Shown: positions 10,500 to 23,547, counted from the stretch's first letter. The stretch is DNA of 64,000 nucleotides from Dreissena polymorpha (GCF_020536995.1 NC_068366.1:32604611-32668610), one strand, 5' to 3'. Translations and numbers: made by a program. The notes: generated by a model from the letters alone, not told the origin.

Positions 10500-13400
10500 C
10501 CAGAAACTCTATCAGGAAAAAAAACCTGTCCACATTGTGTTAACAGCACACCAACTTTAAACAATTTGTTTTATTAAAACTGGGATCAACGCCTTTGAAC
10601 GGTCAATGCAAATTATTTGGGGTTTTAACCGCTGTGTGGGCCTTCCGAACCTAACACTTACCACAGTATTGATCACAAACCAAACACGTGAATTAACTTA
10701 CTCAAATCAAATATACATATGCAGATAGGAAATAACAATTTACGAATGCAAAAACATGCCGTGTTTATCGAAGAATACATTCACAGTTTTAGTGTACAAT
10801 GTCTTAAAGTAACATAAATACTCAAAATCAACGATTTTTTTGCAAACTATTTCGTAAAATAAAGTTAACCCATAAAAAATCAGTGTTCCTTATTGCCTTA
10901 TTTTTAAACATTATACATATTTGTAAAAGATTAGAGGGTAGGTTTGTAAGTTATACGCATACAAACACAAAGGATCCATATACAACAAATATTGAATTGT
11001 CAAAGTAGCTGTGTATCTATGGAAAATTGTTCAACAAACTAGGTGTACGAGTGATCGTACATATGTTTTATACGATTAACACAATTACATTTTTTATTTT
11101 CTTGTGAAAATAAACCTAAATAGATCTATAAGCTTGAAATACATCAACAACGGCTATTTCTACATATTTCTATGATCTAATATCGGGACAACATGTTAAA
11201 ATGATTTAGATTAGATGAAAACTTCCTACCTGTGGAAATAATCCCGAGAAAAACGACTCCAATATTGTTTAACAAATAACATCAAAACGAAAGTAGTTTC
11301 GTTTTTGAATAACATGACACGGTTTCCAACTAGGTCATGGTTATGGTTTGCATCAAGCAAACAATTATTACTAAATGATTGAACGTTCAACATCAAAACA
11401 CGGACTTAAAGAGTATGAGTGAAGCTATTCTTATGCACGCGCATGTATGCTATTAATACAATATACAGATATTTTAAAGAATATTTCTTCAACGATATTT
11501 CTGTTAACAAAATATTCGAGAAAAAAAAAAAATAAACATCTTGTCTCTTATAGCTGCGCCTTCTCTCTGTGGGGCTAATTAAGGAGTTTATGTGTTAAAT
11601 AATGTCCGTAAAATAAAAGTATACCATACAAGTTTAACGCGCAAGGTTAACTGTGGACGTATGAATCGATTTCGGCACGTGCATAAAAATTTAGTTTAAA
11701 CACAAAGTAAGCTATATTATGCAAACCGTCTAGTCGGGAGTTTAAGTTTGTAGTCTGTTTGATATCAGTGCAAGGTTACCCTTATACATCCTCATTATAC
11801 AATTATTATCATTGTCCAGTGTACTGTGATATCAGATAAACTTCGTGTAATCGTGTTTGAGAGACAAATGTGTTGTTCATAACACTAAATGATGTTGAAA
11901 ATATAACTATCCGTTTTCCAATTCTAATAGCACACGAGCCTGTGCCAAAACCTGATCTCTCATGCTACAGAGGCGAGTATTTTTCATTTGTAAGTAATCT
12001 TTTCATTTTTATATATAATGTGATAATTGTTTTAGTTTTCCCCCTTTTTATTGCGTCTGAAGCAACTTTGCTAATACGGTTTACGGTGATCTAATCAACG
12101 TGATATACGATTTCTTATATCCATTTTTCAACCAATGCGCGATAGTGCTTGTTTCTATACTTCAGTATCTTACCATTGTTTAAGGCAGTTCATAATTAAT
12201 TTTATTAGCAAAGTTTCTTCAGTTTTAACTTTTTAACTTTCTATTTTATTTTTGTTTGCAAAATTGTTGAATTGATAAAAGTCGTAATGTATGTAATTTG
12301 TATATATTAAGTGGAATTCTTAACTGTCTCTTACAGTTCCAATATGGAATGGCAATATACATTTGACATTTTGTAATTATTTGTATTGTAATCACCATAT
12401 GTGTCTATTGATAACACTTAAATAAAGATATACTACTACAAATACAATACTTTTGATTAAATAACCACACCTAAATAAAACTGGCGTTCCGCGTCATTTA
12501 TTTGATAAATTAAGAAACGATTAAAGTGTCTTGCTGCTGATAATCATGATACTGACTGATACCCATGTCCAAAAGGCATAACACTTAAAAATCATATTCG
12601 AATATTGTCACTTCCCTACTGCAGCACACGCCAGTGGCGGTAATAACATGTTGATTAAAGTAAAGTAAAGTAATGATTAAAGTTTCAACGATTTATTTCT
12701 TATAATACCCAGTTGCATTCAGCTTCATAGTGGTAATGCTTATTGCATGTAAATTAATAAACTATGACTATACCATCACCAAAAACAAACACTAATAAAC
12801 GAAACGTATTGCAGAAAAGACAATTCTGGATTAACCATATTTGTTTACGTATACCCTTGATGTTCGTACATGTTGACGACATTCCACGATAAAAACCACC
12901 CACAGCCCCATCAAACTTATCGACATTTATGATAATACAATATAATATCGTATGAGTTATGATGCGACTGATACCGTGTACATTTTTAAATTAACATCGA
13001 TTGATTGATATCTCCTGATGTGGTCAAGATGAATTTGGATCGATTTATTTTGATATCGCCTAAAAGGAGTCCATATGTATTCGGGGCGATTCAGTGCAAT
13101 GCGATCACAACACACATAACGTCGAGGTTTATACGGATAAGATGGTATTCACATATTATACACGATAAAATTAACATTAAGTTTTCATGAAAACTATGCA
13201 CGTTAAATTTACACGTGTGTAAAGTTCATGAAGATTGCATAATGGTGTTTTCGTTCTTAATCAGTAAATATGCTATTGGTTGATATGAGGGTGAATGTTG
13301 GTTATAACCATAAAGGCGGTCCTTCATTCCTCTCACATGCAATATTTTAAAATGTAAATTTCAATAATACGATTTATATGATTTTGTTTAATATAACATA

Positions 13401-14090
13401 AGTATTTTTACACTGATACTGATACACTGTTAACGGGCTAAATCAAGTCTTAAATATAGATCGTAAACAGATTAGCATTTACTGATCATATTAATTGTTA
13501 AAAGCACACATTAGGCATCTCTTAGTTACAAGCGAGATTCTCTACAACAATCAGCTAGCCAATCCCTATGTTGAATGCACTTCTTTACTTATGATTTACA
13601 ATCATTGAACACGGGTTGATATGTTCTTTGCCATTGGTCTGGTTTTTGTTTTGCCAAAATAACACTTTGATGGAGGAACTTGACTCGACAAAATAATATC
13701 GAAATGATTTTTCGAACCGCAACGTTTTCATCAACATCTTCCAAATGAAATCACTACGACCCAGTACCTATCAGAGCCTGGCGCAATAGTGACGAAGAAT
13801 ACCACCCGACCCCTCATGTCATAACATAGTGAAAGATTTCCTACTAAACGATACATATGTAAAGCGTAATGAGTCGTATGGTTTCATATAGCTTATTTTG
13901 CTCAACGTTTATATAAATTACCACGAATTCATAAAATACTTTATTTGAAAAAGAGCATAACTTTTATAATTTTTAACGTATGGTTATGACAATCTCACAT
14001 GAACAACTTCATACAATTGAAAACCAGCGCCTGAAAGTTTGAATGTTGTGCGTTACACTGTTTCATTAACTTTGTGTTACCGGCATAACG
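10500..14090. other. Intergenic, no gene supported
   Basis: AT-rich sequence. A frame at 11870-11990 (AHEPVPKPDLSCYRGEYFSF) runs to a GTAAGT donor at about 11990 and could be a small exon, but it has no recognisable domain or partner exon. The rest shows no recognisable feature. Confidence 0.35.
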
Positions 14091-14097
14091 GAAATCT

Positions 14098-16018
14098 AAC
14101 AAGAGCACCGCCTTTCGGGTGCAGACCGCTCATCTATTTTGCTTTTTAAAGGTTCAGGGACCTATCTCAATTTCAAGCACAAAGGAGGGAGGGGTGGAGT
14201 GGAAAGGGGTGTATAGTGTGGGGGTGTGGTCATTTATTGCATCATCTTCCAAAAATGCAAAAAAAATGCAAAAACAAAATACATTAGTTTTTTTTTTTTT
14301 GGGGGGGGGATTCTTGGGTGGGATGGTTGGACGGTATTTAAAAAATAAAATAATAAAAATAAATATTTGTGTTTTTTAAACATGTTTGAAAAAAACAAGA
14401 GATGTGTTTGTCAGAAACACAATGCCGCCTATTGCGTCGCTTTGAATTTTTCTTTTTCTTTTTTACCTTTGACCTTGAAGGATGACCTTGACCTTGAAAT
14501 TCCACCACTCAAAATGTGCAGCTTTATGAGAACGCCGCTTTGAAATATTATTTTTTTACCTTTGACCTGAAAGGATGACCTTGACCTTGAAGGATGACCT
14601 TGGCCTTGAACATCCACCACTTAAAATGTGCAGCTTCATGATAACGCCGCTTTGAAATTATTATTTTTTACCTTTGACCTTGAAGGATGACCTTGACCTT
14701 GAAGAATGACCTTGACCTTGAACTTCCACCACTAAAAATGTGCAGCTTCATGAGAATGCCGCTTTGAATTTTTTTTACCTTTGACTTTGAAGGATGACCT
14801 TGACCTTGAAGGATGACCTTGACCTTGAACTTCCACCACTCAAAATGTGCAGCTTCATGAGAACGCCGCTTTGAACAATTTTTTTTTTACCTTGAAGGAT
14901 GACCTTGACCTTGAACTTCCACCACTCAAAATGTGCAGCTTCATGAGATACACATGCATTCCAAATATCAAGTTGCTATCTTCAATATTAAAAAAAGTTA
15001 TGGCCAATGTTAAAGTTTTCGGACGGACAGACGCCATATATTTGACATTTGACCTTGAAGGATAACATTGACCTTCACCTTTCACCACTCAAAATGTTCA
15101 GGTCCATGAGATACACATGCATGCCAAATATCAAGTTGCTATCTTATAAAGTGAAAAAACTATGGCCAATGTTAAAGTTTTTTTTCGGACGGACGGACAG
15201 ACTGACTGACATACTGACGGACAGTTCAACTGCTATATGCCACCCTACCGGGGACATAAAATATTATTTTTTGGGTGGGGGGTATAGTTTGAGCGTGTTG
15301 TGGCCATTTATTAGATGATCTTTAATTAAAAAAAATAATAATGGGGGGATTGAGAGGGGATTCGGGGGGGGGGGATATCGGGGGGGGGCGTGGGGGATGG
15401 TTTGGGTGGAGTCTATTGTGGTATGTCAGGTAAGAGTTGTTTTGTCAAAGTATCAATCGAATCTAATCATAAATGAAGTAGTTATGGCAATTTTAGCAAA
15501 ATTAAATAATTTGACATTGAGAGTCAAGGTCATTCAAAGGTCAAGATAAAATTCAACTTGCCAGGTACAGTACCCTCATGATAGCATGAAAGTATTTGAA
15601 GTTTAAAGTATAAAGGACCCATAATTCCGTCAAAATGCCAGTCAGAGTTACATAACTTTGCCTGCACAGTCCCCTTACGATAGTTAGTAAGTGTTGCAAG
15701 TATGAAAGCAATAGCTTTGATACTTTAGGAAAAAAGTGGACCTACACACAAAACTTAACCAAATTTTCAATTTTCTAAGTATAAAAAGGGCACATAATTC
15801 TGTCAAAATGCAAGCCAGAGGTATCTAAATTTTCCTGCCCAGTCCCCTCATGATAAATAGAAAGTGTTCCAAGTTTGAATGCATTAGCATTGATACTTTA
15901 TGAGAAAAGTGGACCTAACCGCAAAACTTAACCGGACGCCGACGTCGACGGCGACGCCGACGCCGACGCCAAGGTGATGACAATAGCTCTTTTTTTTTTT
16001 AAATAGATGAGCTAAAAA
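14098..16018. mobile_element. Pearl/HINE-like non-autonomous element, family 1 (with nested insertion)
   Basis: It begins AACAAGAGCACCGCC with a small hairpin (CACC...GGGTG) and ends GAGCTAAAAA. GCTCATCTATTT (14128-14139) is the exact reverse complement of AAATAGATGAGC (16001-16012), a 12 bp subterminal inverted repeat. Near the 3' end is a GACGCC array. It is non-coding; the open frames inside are by-products. A second element is nested at 14391-15262. Confidence 0.65.
14391..15262. mobile_element. Nested pearl-like element with TGACCTTGA tandem core
   Basis: It starts ACAAGAGATGTG with hairpin GTGTTTGTCAGAAACAC and ends after an ACGGACGGACAGAC tract and GGGGACATAAAA. The core (about 14440-14950) is four to five tandem copies of a ~115 bp unit containing GACCTTGAAGGATGACC and AAAATGTGCAGCTTCATGAG. 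No coding capacity. Confidence 0.65.
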
Positions 16019-16700
16019 CGGCATGCAATATTTGAAAAATAACATTCTGCGGTAAATATATGCGGAGAATAATCTAAAACGTAGATCGTAAAAAATGTAC
16101 TAATCAAGAAAAATTATGAATTAAGCCACCCATAATACAGGTGTACTACGATTAAAACGCGTATTGTCAGAATATATGCTCAGTAAGCAAACGGAAAAAT
16201 AACATAACTTCAGCTGAACAATAACAGCAACATTTTAAATCTTGACTGTTTTTGAAAGATATAACTCCAGAGTTTCAAATAAAGAGTCTATATTACCATA
16301 GGAGGAAACTCCATTCTGATATTAACACTAGTTTATTCAGCCATTCACACTAGTTAGTCTTCTGATATATATTTTTTTAAATATACCTCATTCTCTTCTA
16401 TTTAATTGTGTAATTTGGATCTTATCGGTGTGTGTTGTTGTAAATATATACATACAAACGGGTTTAAAGTTTTAATACAAAAGGTTCCACAGGGTAAACC
16501 AACTGATGTAACGAACTTTCCTTTGGACTTTCCGACTTCGTGTTTTCATTGGCTATTTTCGTTTTTCGTTGAGACTTGTAAGGATTCGATACAGCGTTTA
16601 TAACAGTTAACAACTGCCAAAAGTATTACTTTATTTACAACTTAAACTTATTTCAGTGAAATTAAACCACTTTCATCGACTACAAATACTAAATAAAGAT
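16019..16700. other. Upstream region of TNFR-like copy B
   Basis: No repeat ends or exons are certain. TATATATTTTTTT near 16364 is a weak TATA candidate. A 65-codon frame at 16406-16603 has no recognisable features. A 5' untranslated exon of gene B could lie here, but I cannot place it. Confidence 0.3.
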
Positions 16701-16807
16701 AATCTAAATATATGTTATTTTTACCGCCGGAAATTTCCAGCTGTATTTTATTCAGTATTTTAATCATCCGGAGGCTATGCGAGTTCATTTTATTACGGAC
16801 TCATACC

Positions 16808-18857
16808 ATGAAGGAAACAGTGGTTATTTTAGCATGTTGTACACAACTGACATTTTCATCTCCTATTGCTATCCGATGTGGATTGACATGGTGTGAAAAT
16901 GTTGGGTACGAATCCTGTATTCGCCCACCGGAAGTTCGTACAGAGCAGGACGCGGACTGCTACTCGTGTCAGAAGCTGGATTTGGTCGGTGACCCTTGTG
17001 ACCCCGCAAACACAAGACAGGGTTGCGTCTTGTATTGTACAGGTAAGATTGCATAGTGCTTTTCTTTGTTGATAAAATCGTGTACACTCGGTAAGCTGTA
17101 TCTTCGTACAGAAAATCAGCTTGAAAAAGGAACACAATTGAGTAATTTCTAATAAAGAGAAAAGACAAGATACACTTAGTAATTATTTATTGTTATCTTT
17201 TAACTGATAAATTGTTGGTTATAGTGTGTATTTGTTTCATCATGTTTAACCAGACAGAAATAGGTAATGACATATGCCCTTTCCAGTTTTGTTTTGTTTC
17301 CATAGACAAGGCTAAAGAAAAGGAAAAACAAATATGGAACGATGTGCAGTGGTCTCTAAACCTGACGTGGCAGCGTCTTTTCGAAGAAAAAGACAACAAT
17401 GTCACGATGTTACATACCGGTGAGTTTATTCGTTCTTATTAAAGAATCAAAACAACGGATACATCGTCACGACTATGGAGAAACTTAAATGAAGACAAAT
17501 GTTGTGCTAATGCTTTTGTCTGTGTTCCCTTGATACCTATTCAATGCTAAATCAGGCATATACTCTTTCTTAATGTAATTTTAACAGCTTGACCTTAAGA
17601 AAACTCTAACAAACAATATTTGACGTTCGTAATATTCAATTTGATAAACCAAAACATTAGTCTTTGATTAAAACAATTTGATGATAAAGCGTATCCCCGA
17701 CCATTAGGCTTCGCTCCATCTTTATGGCGTTTTCTGTAAGCAATATACGAGTCTAAACAATGCGAATGTTCATGAGGTATGAACTTTTTGCACTCATTTA
17801 CAAAGTGCATTCAAATTTAATTATAACAATAAAATAAGGTGTGTTTCTGTATATTGTTAAAGATATCAATTTTCGTTCACATAATGCAAGTTACTGCATC
17901 AATTTGACGAAAAACAAACACTTAGTCTGACAACTGTAACAGATGCGGAAGAAAATGCGAGAAGACTAGACGAGGCGAACAGAAAGATAAAACTCTTGGT
18001 GCTGCTCTTTCCAGCGCTTCTTACGCTGTGTTTGATTGGGCTGTTCATAGTGCTATGTGTTTGCTGGAAATATCGCAAGTATCAGTAAGTAATAGTTATC
18101 ATTCAGTACTTAATGATAACAGTCTCACTGCGTATTAATTTGAGGGTCAAATAAAAACGACCAAAATACATGGGGTTATGTACATCGTTCAAAGTAATGT
18201 GACCTCGAATCTTTGGCAATATGAGAATACGAGGGACGTTTTGACTATGGTGTAATCAATAAGTACCGATGGTCTACCTGCCAGGCGCTTGGTTTGAAGG
18301 ATTAGAATCGGGTGTAAGATGTTCATCAGTAAAAAATTTCTCAAAAGTAAACAAAAAATTAACCTTAATCAAGAGGGTTGCCAAAGACTTTATAAATAAA
18401 CACTTAACTTTAGTTTATAGTTAAATAAATTTATTTATACACATCTGGACATGTTTTATCAGTGATTATTTGACCGTCATTAACTTTCAATCAACTGAAT
18501 GAGAGTCTATTTTCCAGTCAGGTGGAGATAATTAATGTCGTCCAACCAGACGAAAACTCGACAAACACCGGGTCATATTCAGAATCGCATTCAGAATCCG
18601 TCCAACCCGTGAATGAGTCCATTGCCAGGCCCAGTGAGTCGGTTGAATTAATCGAAGCAAGCGCCGAAGTCACCCGTGGGGGCATTGGAGTCGGCGAACG
18701 AGAATCACACAATTCTTCAGCAATTCAATTCGACGCAGATTTACGCGACGGTCGACTGAGTAACGTTTCTCCACAACAAAATGACAGTCCGTTAATGTAT
18801 ACGGGATCTCGTTCAATGCTCCGTACAAACGAACTGACATTGTGTGCCTCCTCATAA
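16808..18857 (+). CDS. Single-domain TNF-receptor-like type I membrane protein, copy B (intact, 4 exons)
   Basis: Exons 16808-17042, 17306-17419, 17943-18084 and 18518-18857 all have GT/AG ends and compatible phases (831 nt, 276 residues). Residues 1-21 are a signal peptide. Residues 24-77 hold eight cysteines spaced C-x4-C-x7-C-x13-C-x2-C-x9-C-x8-C-x3-C. From memory this order resembles the single TNFR domain of Drosophila Grindelwald, and the last part the BCMA/TACI domain. A charged stalk (79-133) has two N-glycosylation sequons (NLT, NVT). Residues 134-157 are a transmembrane helix followed by basic residues. The 113-residue tail is Ser/Glu-rich with PSESVE (202-207; fits the TRAF6 pattern PxExx[acidic]) and SPQQND (248-253; near PxQxxD). 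The likely role is binding a TNF-family ligand at the cell surface and recruiting TRAFs; ligand and partners are unknown. An upstream in-frame ATG (16712) gives a poorer signal sequence. Family assignment is fair; function is inferred. Confidence 0.68.
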
Positions 18858-19160
18858 TATAAACTACGTTTACCGGTTAAGAAGAATATTTTGTTTCAAC
18901 CAAAAGGTCGACAGCTTACGTGAATTGATGACGTTAATACTTTAGATTAAGAAAAAACTTGTATACTTGTAGACAGGTATCAAATAATCAAAACTCATCA
19001 TTGTCGAAATGGTGGATATGTCGATTTTTAGTTCGGTACACTGTGTCCCTTTTGTTTTAAAAGTAAATTATCATTCGGACAGAATACAACTCTTCTTGCA
19101 GTATTTTGCTCTGTGGATCTTTATTGAACCGTTCCTATCGGTAAACGACAGGCTTTCTAC
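18858..19160. other. 3' flank of copy B, homologous to copy A flank
   Basis: CCTCCTCATAATATAAAC at the stop codon and ATGGTGGATATGTCGA near 19008 match the flank of copy A (7750-7890), so the duplicated unit extended past the coding region. No canonical AATAAA is seen close to the stop. Confidence 0.5.
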
Positions 19161-19250
19161 TTCCACTCCACAAAAAACTAGGGCAAAAGTAGGGCAAGAT
19201 TGTAGCAAAAAGTAGGGAAAAGTAGGGAATAACCGTTAAAAAGTAGGGCT
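19160..19250. repeat. Cluster of AAGTAGGG motifs
   Basis: Five or six copies of (A)AGTAGGG/ACTAGGG occur within about 90 bp. Such clusters can be the subterminal motifs of a DNA transposon (compare the CCGTAG cluster at 40865-40945). No matching other end was found. Confidence 0.3.
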
Positions 19251-20529
19251 AAATAAGAAAATTATTACCATTTTTCAGCTGGTATTACATTAAATTGATA
19301 CATTTCCTAGTCCATCTGATGCTGTGAGAATGCCTTGTTCTGCACATCCTTGAAATACAGGCACCTGAATTTTTATTTCTCATTTAACTTCAATTTACAC
19401 AATGGAATACAATAATGAACATGCCATTCAAAACATACACTGTAAATTTTATAAAGCAAAGTACAAAAGCCCTTAGTATTAACCCTTTCCAAACTTCACC
19501 CACTATGAATTCTTGCACTAGTACTACAACAAGAATTTTCTCACCACAGGCAATAGTGAAGAATTATATTTTTATTATAATTGTAAAAGCAAACAGAGAC
19601 TAAGGTATAATCCGTTTGCAACTTTTAGGTGTTAAAAGGAGTAAACATGGAGTAAAGGGTTAAGTAAAATTAGTTTTTTAAAGCATACATGTTAGTAAGT
19701 ATAAGAGCTAAACAGATACTACAAAAGCATGTATTGGCATGTACCATTGTGTGTCGAAAACATAAGTGAATGCAAGGTTACATTTATGCAAAAATTATGA
19801 AAAAAAACACAAGCTTAGCATTTAATATACATAAAAGGCAATCTACAACACAATGAGGTTGAATAGGATATGCACGCTTCAATACACTGGCCAAACATTT
19901 AAGTCCATAACAGTCAGTTTTCCCAAGCCAGGAAGCGTTAAATTTGTTTTTTCCATGTGGCATTATGGCTGGTTAGTATTGACTAACATACAGGAGAACT
20001 AATGCATCTTATACCTGTAAAGACAGTTAGCTAAATAAACATGCAAACGCAGATAAGCTACAAGATGCAGGTGTACTGATGTCAACAATATTTGTTCGCA
20101 AGTTGATAGTTTTGCTATTAATAGCAACATCACCTGTTCGCTAATTAACTCAATAAGAAACTTACTGGATTAATCAGAAAACCAACCTTGATCTTCTGTC
20201 AAAATCACAAAATAATAAGTTCCCTTAATCATCCACACTTAAAGCACTTGAAATAATATTGACACGTACACTAAGCACCTGCAACAATGATTAAGAGTGG
20301 TTACGAGTAATTTTTATGTTAGTGAAACTAGTTTGTAACATGTGACAAAAGGAATAAAGAAAAAATTAACAAACAAGTGATGTCATCATCGTTCGAAAAC
20401 GAGAAAAATTGCAATCTCTAGTCACGAGTCTTTTTTTAAATAAATTGTCAAAAAACATGGCAAAAGAAAATTACAATCTTCGAACATAAAAATCATCTAC
20501 AATGTATGCTTAAATGAAAAATAAAGAAA
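19251..20529. other. Intergenic, nothing recognised
   Basis: AT-rich. A run of codons at 19415-19603 is not convincing. No repeat boundary is visible until 20530. Confidence 0.4.
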
Positions 20530-22379
20530 ACAACAGCTGTCAGAGGACAGCGCGCTCGACTATTCGAGTGCTTGACAGTTTAGCATAAGCCATCATGGGG
20601 AAATTGTTCAAAATTATTCAATAAGATCAAGGTAATAGTTCAGGTATATTTTCAACAATCTATTGAACATTTGTAAAGACATAAAACAAACTAATAAGTT
20701 TTTTTCAAGTTTGATAGCAATAGCTTGGGCAGGATGTTTGGACGGTCCTTCATAAATAAAGTAAATAAATATTTGTTGTTTTTTTAACCATGTTTCAAAG
20801 AAAAAAATTCTTGTTGGGTTGGGTAGGGGGGGTTAGCGGGGTTATAATGTGAGGTGTGGTCATTTATTAGACAATCTTTCAAAAATAAAAAAGGAAAAAA
20901 AAAATTGGGGGGGGGGTGGGGCGGGGGGTGCAGGGATTCTGGGTTTGGGCGTGGGGTATTGTTTTGGGTGTAGTCCATTGTGGTATTCAGGTAAGTGTTG
21001 TATTGTCAAATTATGAATAAAATCTTATCATACATAAAGAAGTAATGGCAATTTCACTAAAATGTATTCTTGTGACCTTGAGAGTCAAGGTCATTCAAAG
21101 GTCAAGGTCAAATTTAACTTGCATGGTATAGTACCCTGATGGTAGTAAGAAAATATTTGAAGTTTGAAAGCAATAGCTTTGATACTTTAGAAGTCAATTG
21201 GATCTAAACACAAAATTTAAGAAAATATTCAGTTACTAAGACAAAAAAGGGCCAACATTCTTACAAAATGCTTGATACAGTTGTCTGCTTTTGTTTATAG
21301 ATTGGGGTCATGTTGGTAAAAAAGTTTGCAATATATAAAAGCAATAGGTCAAGGGACATTGAAAATATTTGAGGTGGTACGCAAACTTTAACATAGATTT
21401 ATCAATAATATGCATATTCTAAGTGAAAAAAGGGCCATAATTCTTACAAAATGCTTGATACAGTTGTCTGCTCTTGTTTAAAGGTTGGGGTCATGTTGGT
21501 AAAGAAGTATGCAAAATATTTAAGCAATATGTCAAGGGACATAGGAAATATTTGGGGTGGTACGCAAACTTTTACATTAATAATATGCATATTATAAGTG
21601 AAACAAGAAATGTGTTCGTCAGAAACACAATGCCCCCTATTGTGCCGCTTTGAATGATTTTTTTTTACCTTTGACCTTGAAAGATGACCTTGACCCTGAA
21701 CTTCCACCACTCAAAATGTGCATCTTCATGAGAACGCCGCTTTGAAATATTTTTTTTGACCTTTGACCTTGAAGGATGACCTTGACCTTTAACTTCCACC
21801 ACTCAAAATGTGCAGCTTCATGAGATGCACATGCATGCCAAATATCAAGTTGCTATCTTGAATATTGAAAAAGTTATGGCCAATGTTAAAGTTTTTTTCG
21901 GACGAACGGACAGACTGACTGACATACTGACTGACGGACAGTTCAGCTGCTATATGCCACCCTACCGGGGGGCATAAAAAGGGCCATAATTCATACAAGA
22001 GGCTGGATACATTTGTCTGCTCTTGTTTAAAGGTTGGGGTCATGTTGGTAAAAAAGTATGCAAAATATTAAAGCAATAATTCAAGGGACATAGGAAATAT
22101 ATGAGGTGGTACGCAAACTTTAACATTAATAATATGCATATTCTAAGTGAACAAATGGCCATAATTCATACAAGAAGCTGGATACATTTGTCTGCTCTTT
22201 TTTATAGGTTTGGGTCATGTTGGTAAAGAAGTATGCAAAATATTTAAGAAATATGTCAAGGCACATAGGAAATATTTGGGGTGGTACGCAAACTTTAACA
22301 TTTGCACGCTCACGCCAACGCCGGGGTGAGTAGGATAGCTCCACTATGTATATTTCATATATAATAGTCGAGCTAAAAA
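20530..22379. mobile_element. Pearl/HINE-like element, family 2, copy 1 (with nested insertion)
   Basis: It starts AACAGCTGTCAGAGGACAGCG and ends AATAGTCGAGCTAAAAA. GCTCGACTATT (20554-20564) and AATAGTCGAGC (22363-22373) are exact reverse complements. The core has tandem ~170-180 bp units with GGTTGGGGTCATGTTGGTAA and AAACTTTAACATT. Just before the 3' end comes CACGCCAACGCCGGGGTGAG. It is shared with 30404-31516 and 39056-41851. A second element is nested at 21599-21980. Confidence 0.68.
21599..21980. mobile_element. Nested pearl-like element (ATGCCCCC ends)
   Basis: It starts AACAAGAAATGTGTTCGTC with hairpin GTGTTCGTCAGAAACAC, then AATGCCCCCTATT. It ends ACTGACGGACAG..., GGGGGGCATAAAAA. ATGCCCCC and GGGGGCAT form the subterminal inverted pair. 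Two TGACCTTGA-type units are in the core. It is a shorter relative of the element at 14391-15262. Confidence 0.62.
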
Positions 22380-22654
22380 TGGGGGTCACCAGTGAAAACG
22401 AAAAGTTCCCGCTTTACAATCAAGGTTACCCCCTTTTCCAGAAACGCCATACTGAATTTGAGATTTTTATATGTGAGCATAAAGATGAGCTAAATGTTAA
22501 AAAATTATTATAAAAAGATAAAAAAGAGGAAAAGCCTATAATAAACTCATAAACATATAAACATTACCGTCAGAGTTATTCATTATGAAAATGTTCTTGA
22601 GACCATCGCGTTCTAAGATCATTTTAAGATGCATAAGGTTGAGTCCAGGCCAGC

Positions 22655-23547
22655 AATAATTATCCCCATGCTTTTTGAAAAGCGTGGGGATATTGTGGTT
22701 ATCTCCGCCGTCCGTTTGTCCGTCCGTCTGTCTGTCCGTCCTTGCCACTATCTCCTCCTACACTATAAGCACTAGAACCTTGAAACTTACACACATGGTA
22801 GCTATGAGCATATGTGCGACCCTGCACTATTTGGAATTTTGATCTGACCCCTGGGTCAAAAGTTATGGGGGTTGGGGCGTGGCCGGGTCAGAGTTTTTCA
22901 CTCATTTTTTATGTTATTTAACATTAACGTCTTCATGTCTGTACCGATTTACTTCAAATTGATACTGAACCTCTCTTATGACAATACGGTCAATCTCAAC
23001 TATGCATGGCCCCATTACCAACCCTGGGACGCCCCGCCCACATAGACCACACCCACCCAAAATTGCCTTTTACTATAGTTTCTTCATTTCTACACCGATT
23101 CACTTCAAATTGATACTGAAATTCTCTTATGACAATACGGTCAATCTCAACTATGCATGGCCCCATTACCAACCCTGGGGCGCTCCGCCAAAATAGGCCA
23201 CACCCACCCAAAATTGCCTTTTACTATAATTTCTTCATTTCTACACCGATTCACTTCTAATTGATACTGAATTATTCTTATGACAATACGGTCAATTTCA
23301 ACTATGCATAGCTCTGTTACCAACCCTGGGGAGCCCCGCCCACATAGACCACACCCATCCAAAATTGCCTTTTACTTAACTTCTTTATTTCTACACCGAT
23401 TCACTTCTAATTGATACTGAACTTCTCTTATGACAATACGGTCAATCTCAACTATGCATGGCCCCATTACCAACCCTGGGGCGTCCCTGGGTCAAACATG
23501 CGGCGTGGGGATACGCGTCGGCCTCTGCCGCGCCATTTCTAGTATTT
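22655..23547. mobile_element. Interspersed element with 150 bp tandem core
   Basis: The 5' part is a hairpin (ATCCCCATGC...GCGTGGGGAT) followed by a CCGTCCGTC/TGTC tract. The core at about 22905-23490 is four tandem ~150 bp units (GACAATACGGTCAAT at about 22980, 23131, 23281 and 23432). The 3' part is GCGTGGGGATACGCGTCGG...CGCCATTTCTAG. The low-complexity tract is near the 5' end here, so it is probably inverted relative to the other families. Non-coding. Confidence 0.6.

Noticed and set aside
16712-16807. Upstream in-frame ATG that would extend TNFR-like copy B by 32 residues
   Set aside because: The extension would put a long, irregular hydrophobic and charged segment before the signal peptide; the ATG at 16808 gives a normal signal sequence length.
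22567-22650. - strand exon candidate (LMHLKMILERDGLKN...) with a GTAATG donor
   Set aside because: It abuts a repeat insertion and has no acceptor; if the 23582 exon is terminal it cannot belong to that gene. Left out for lack of support.
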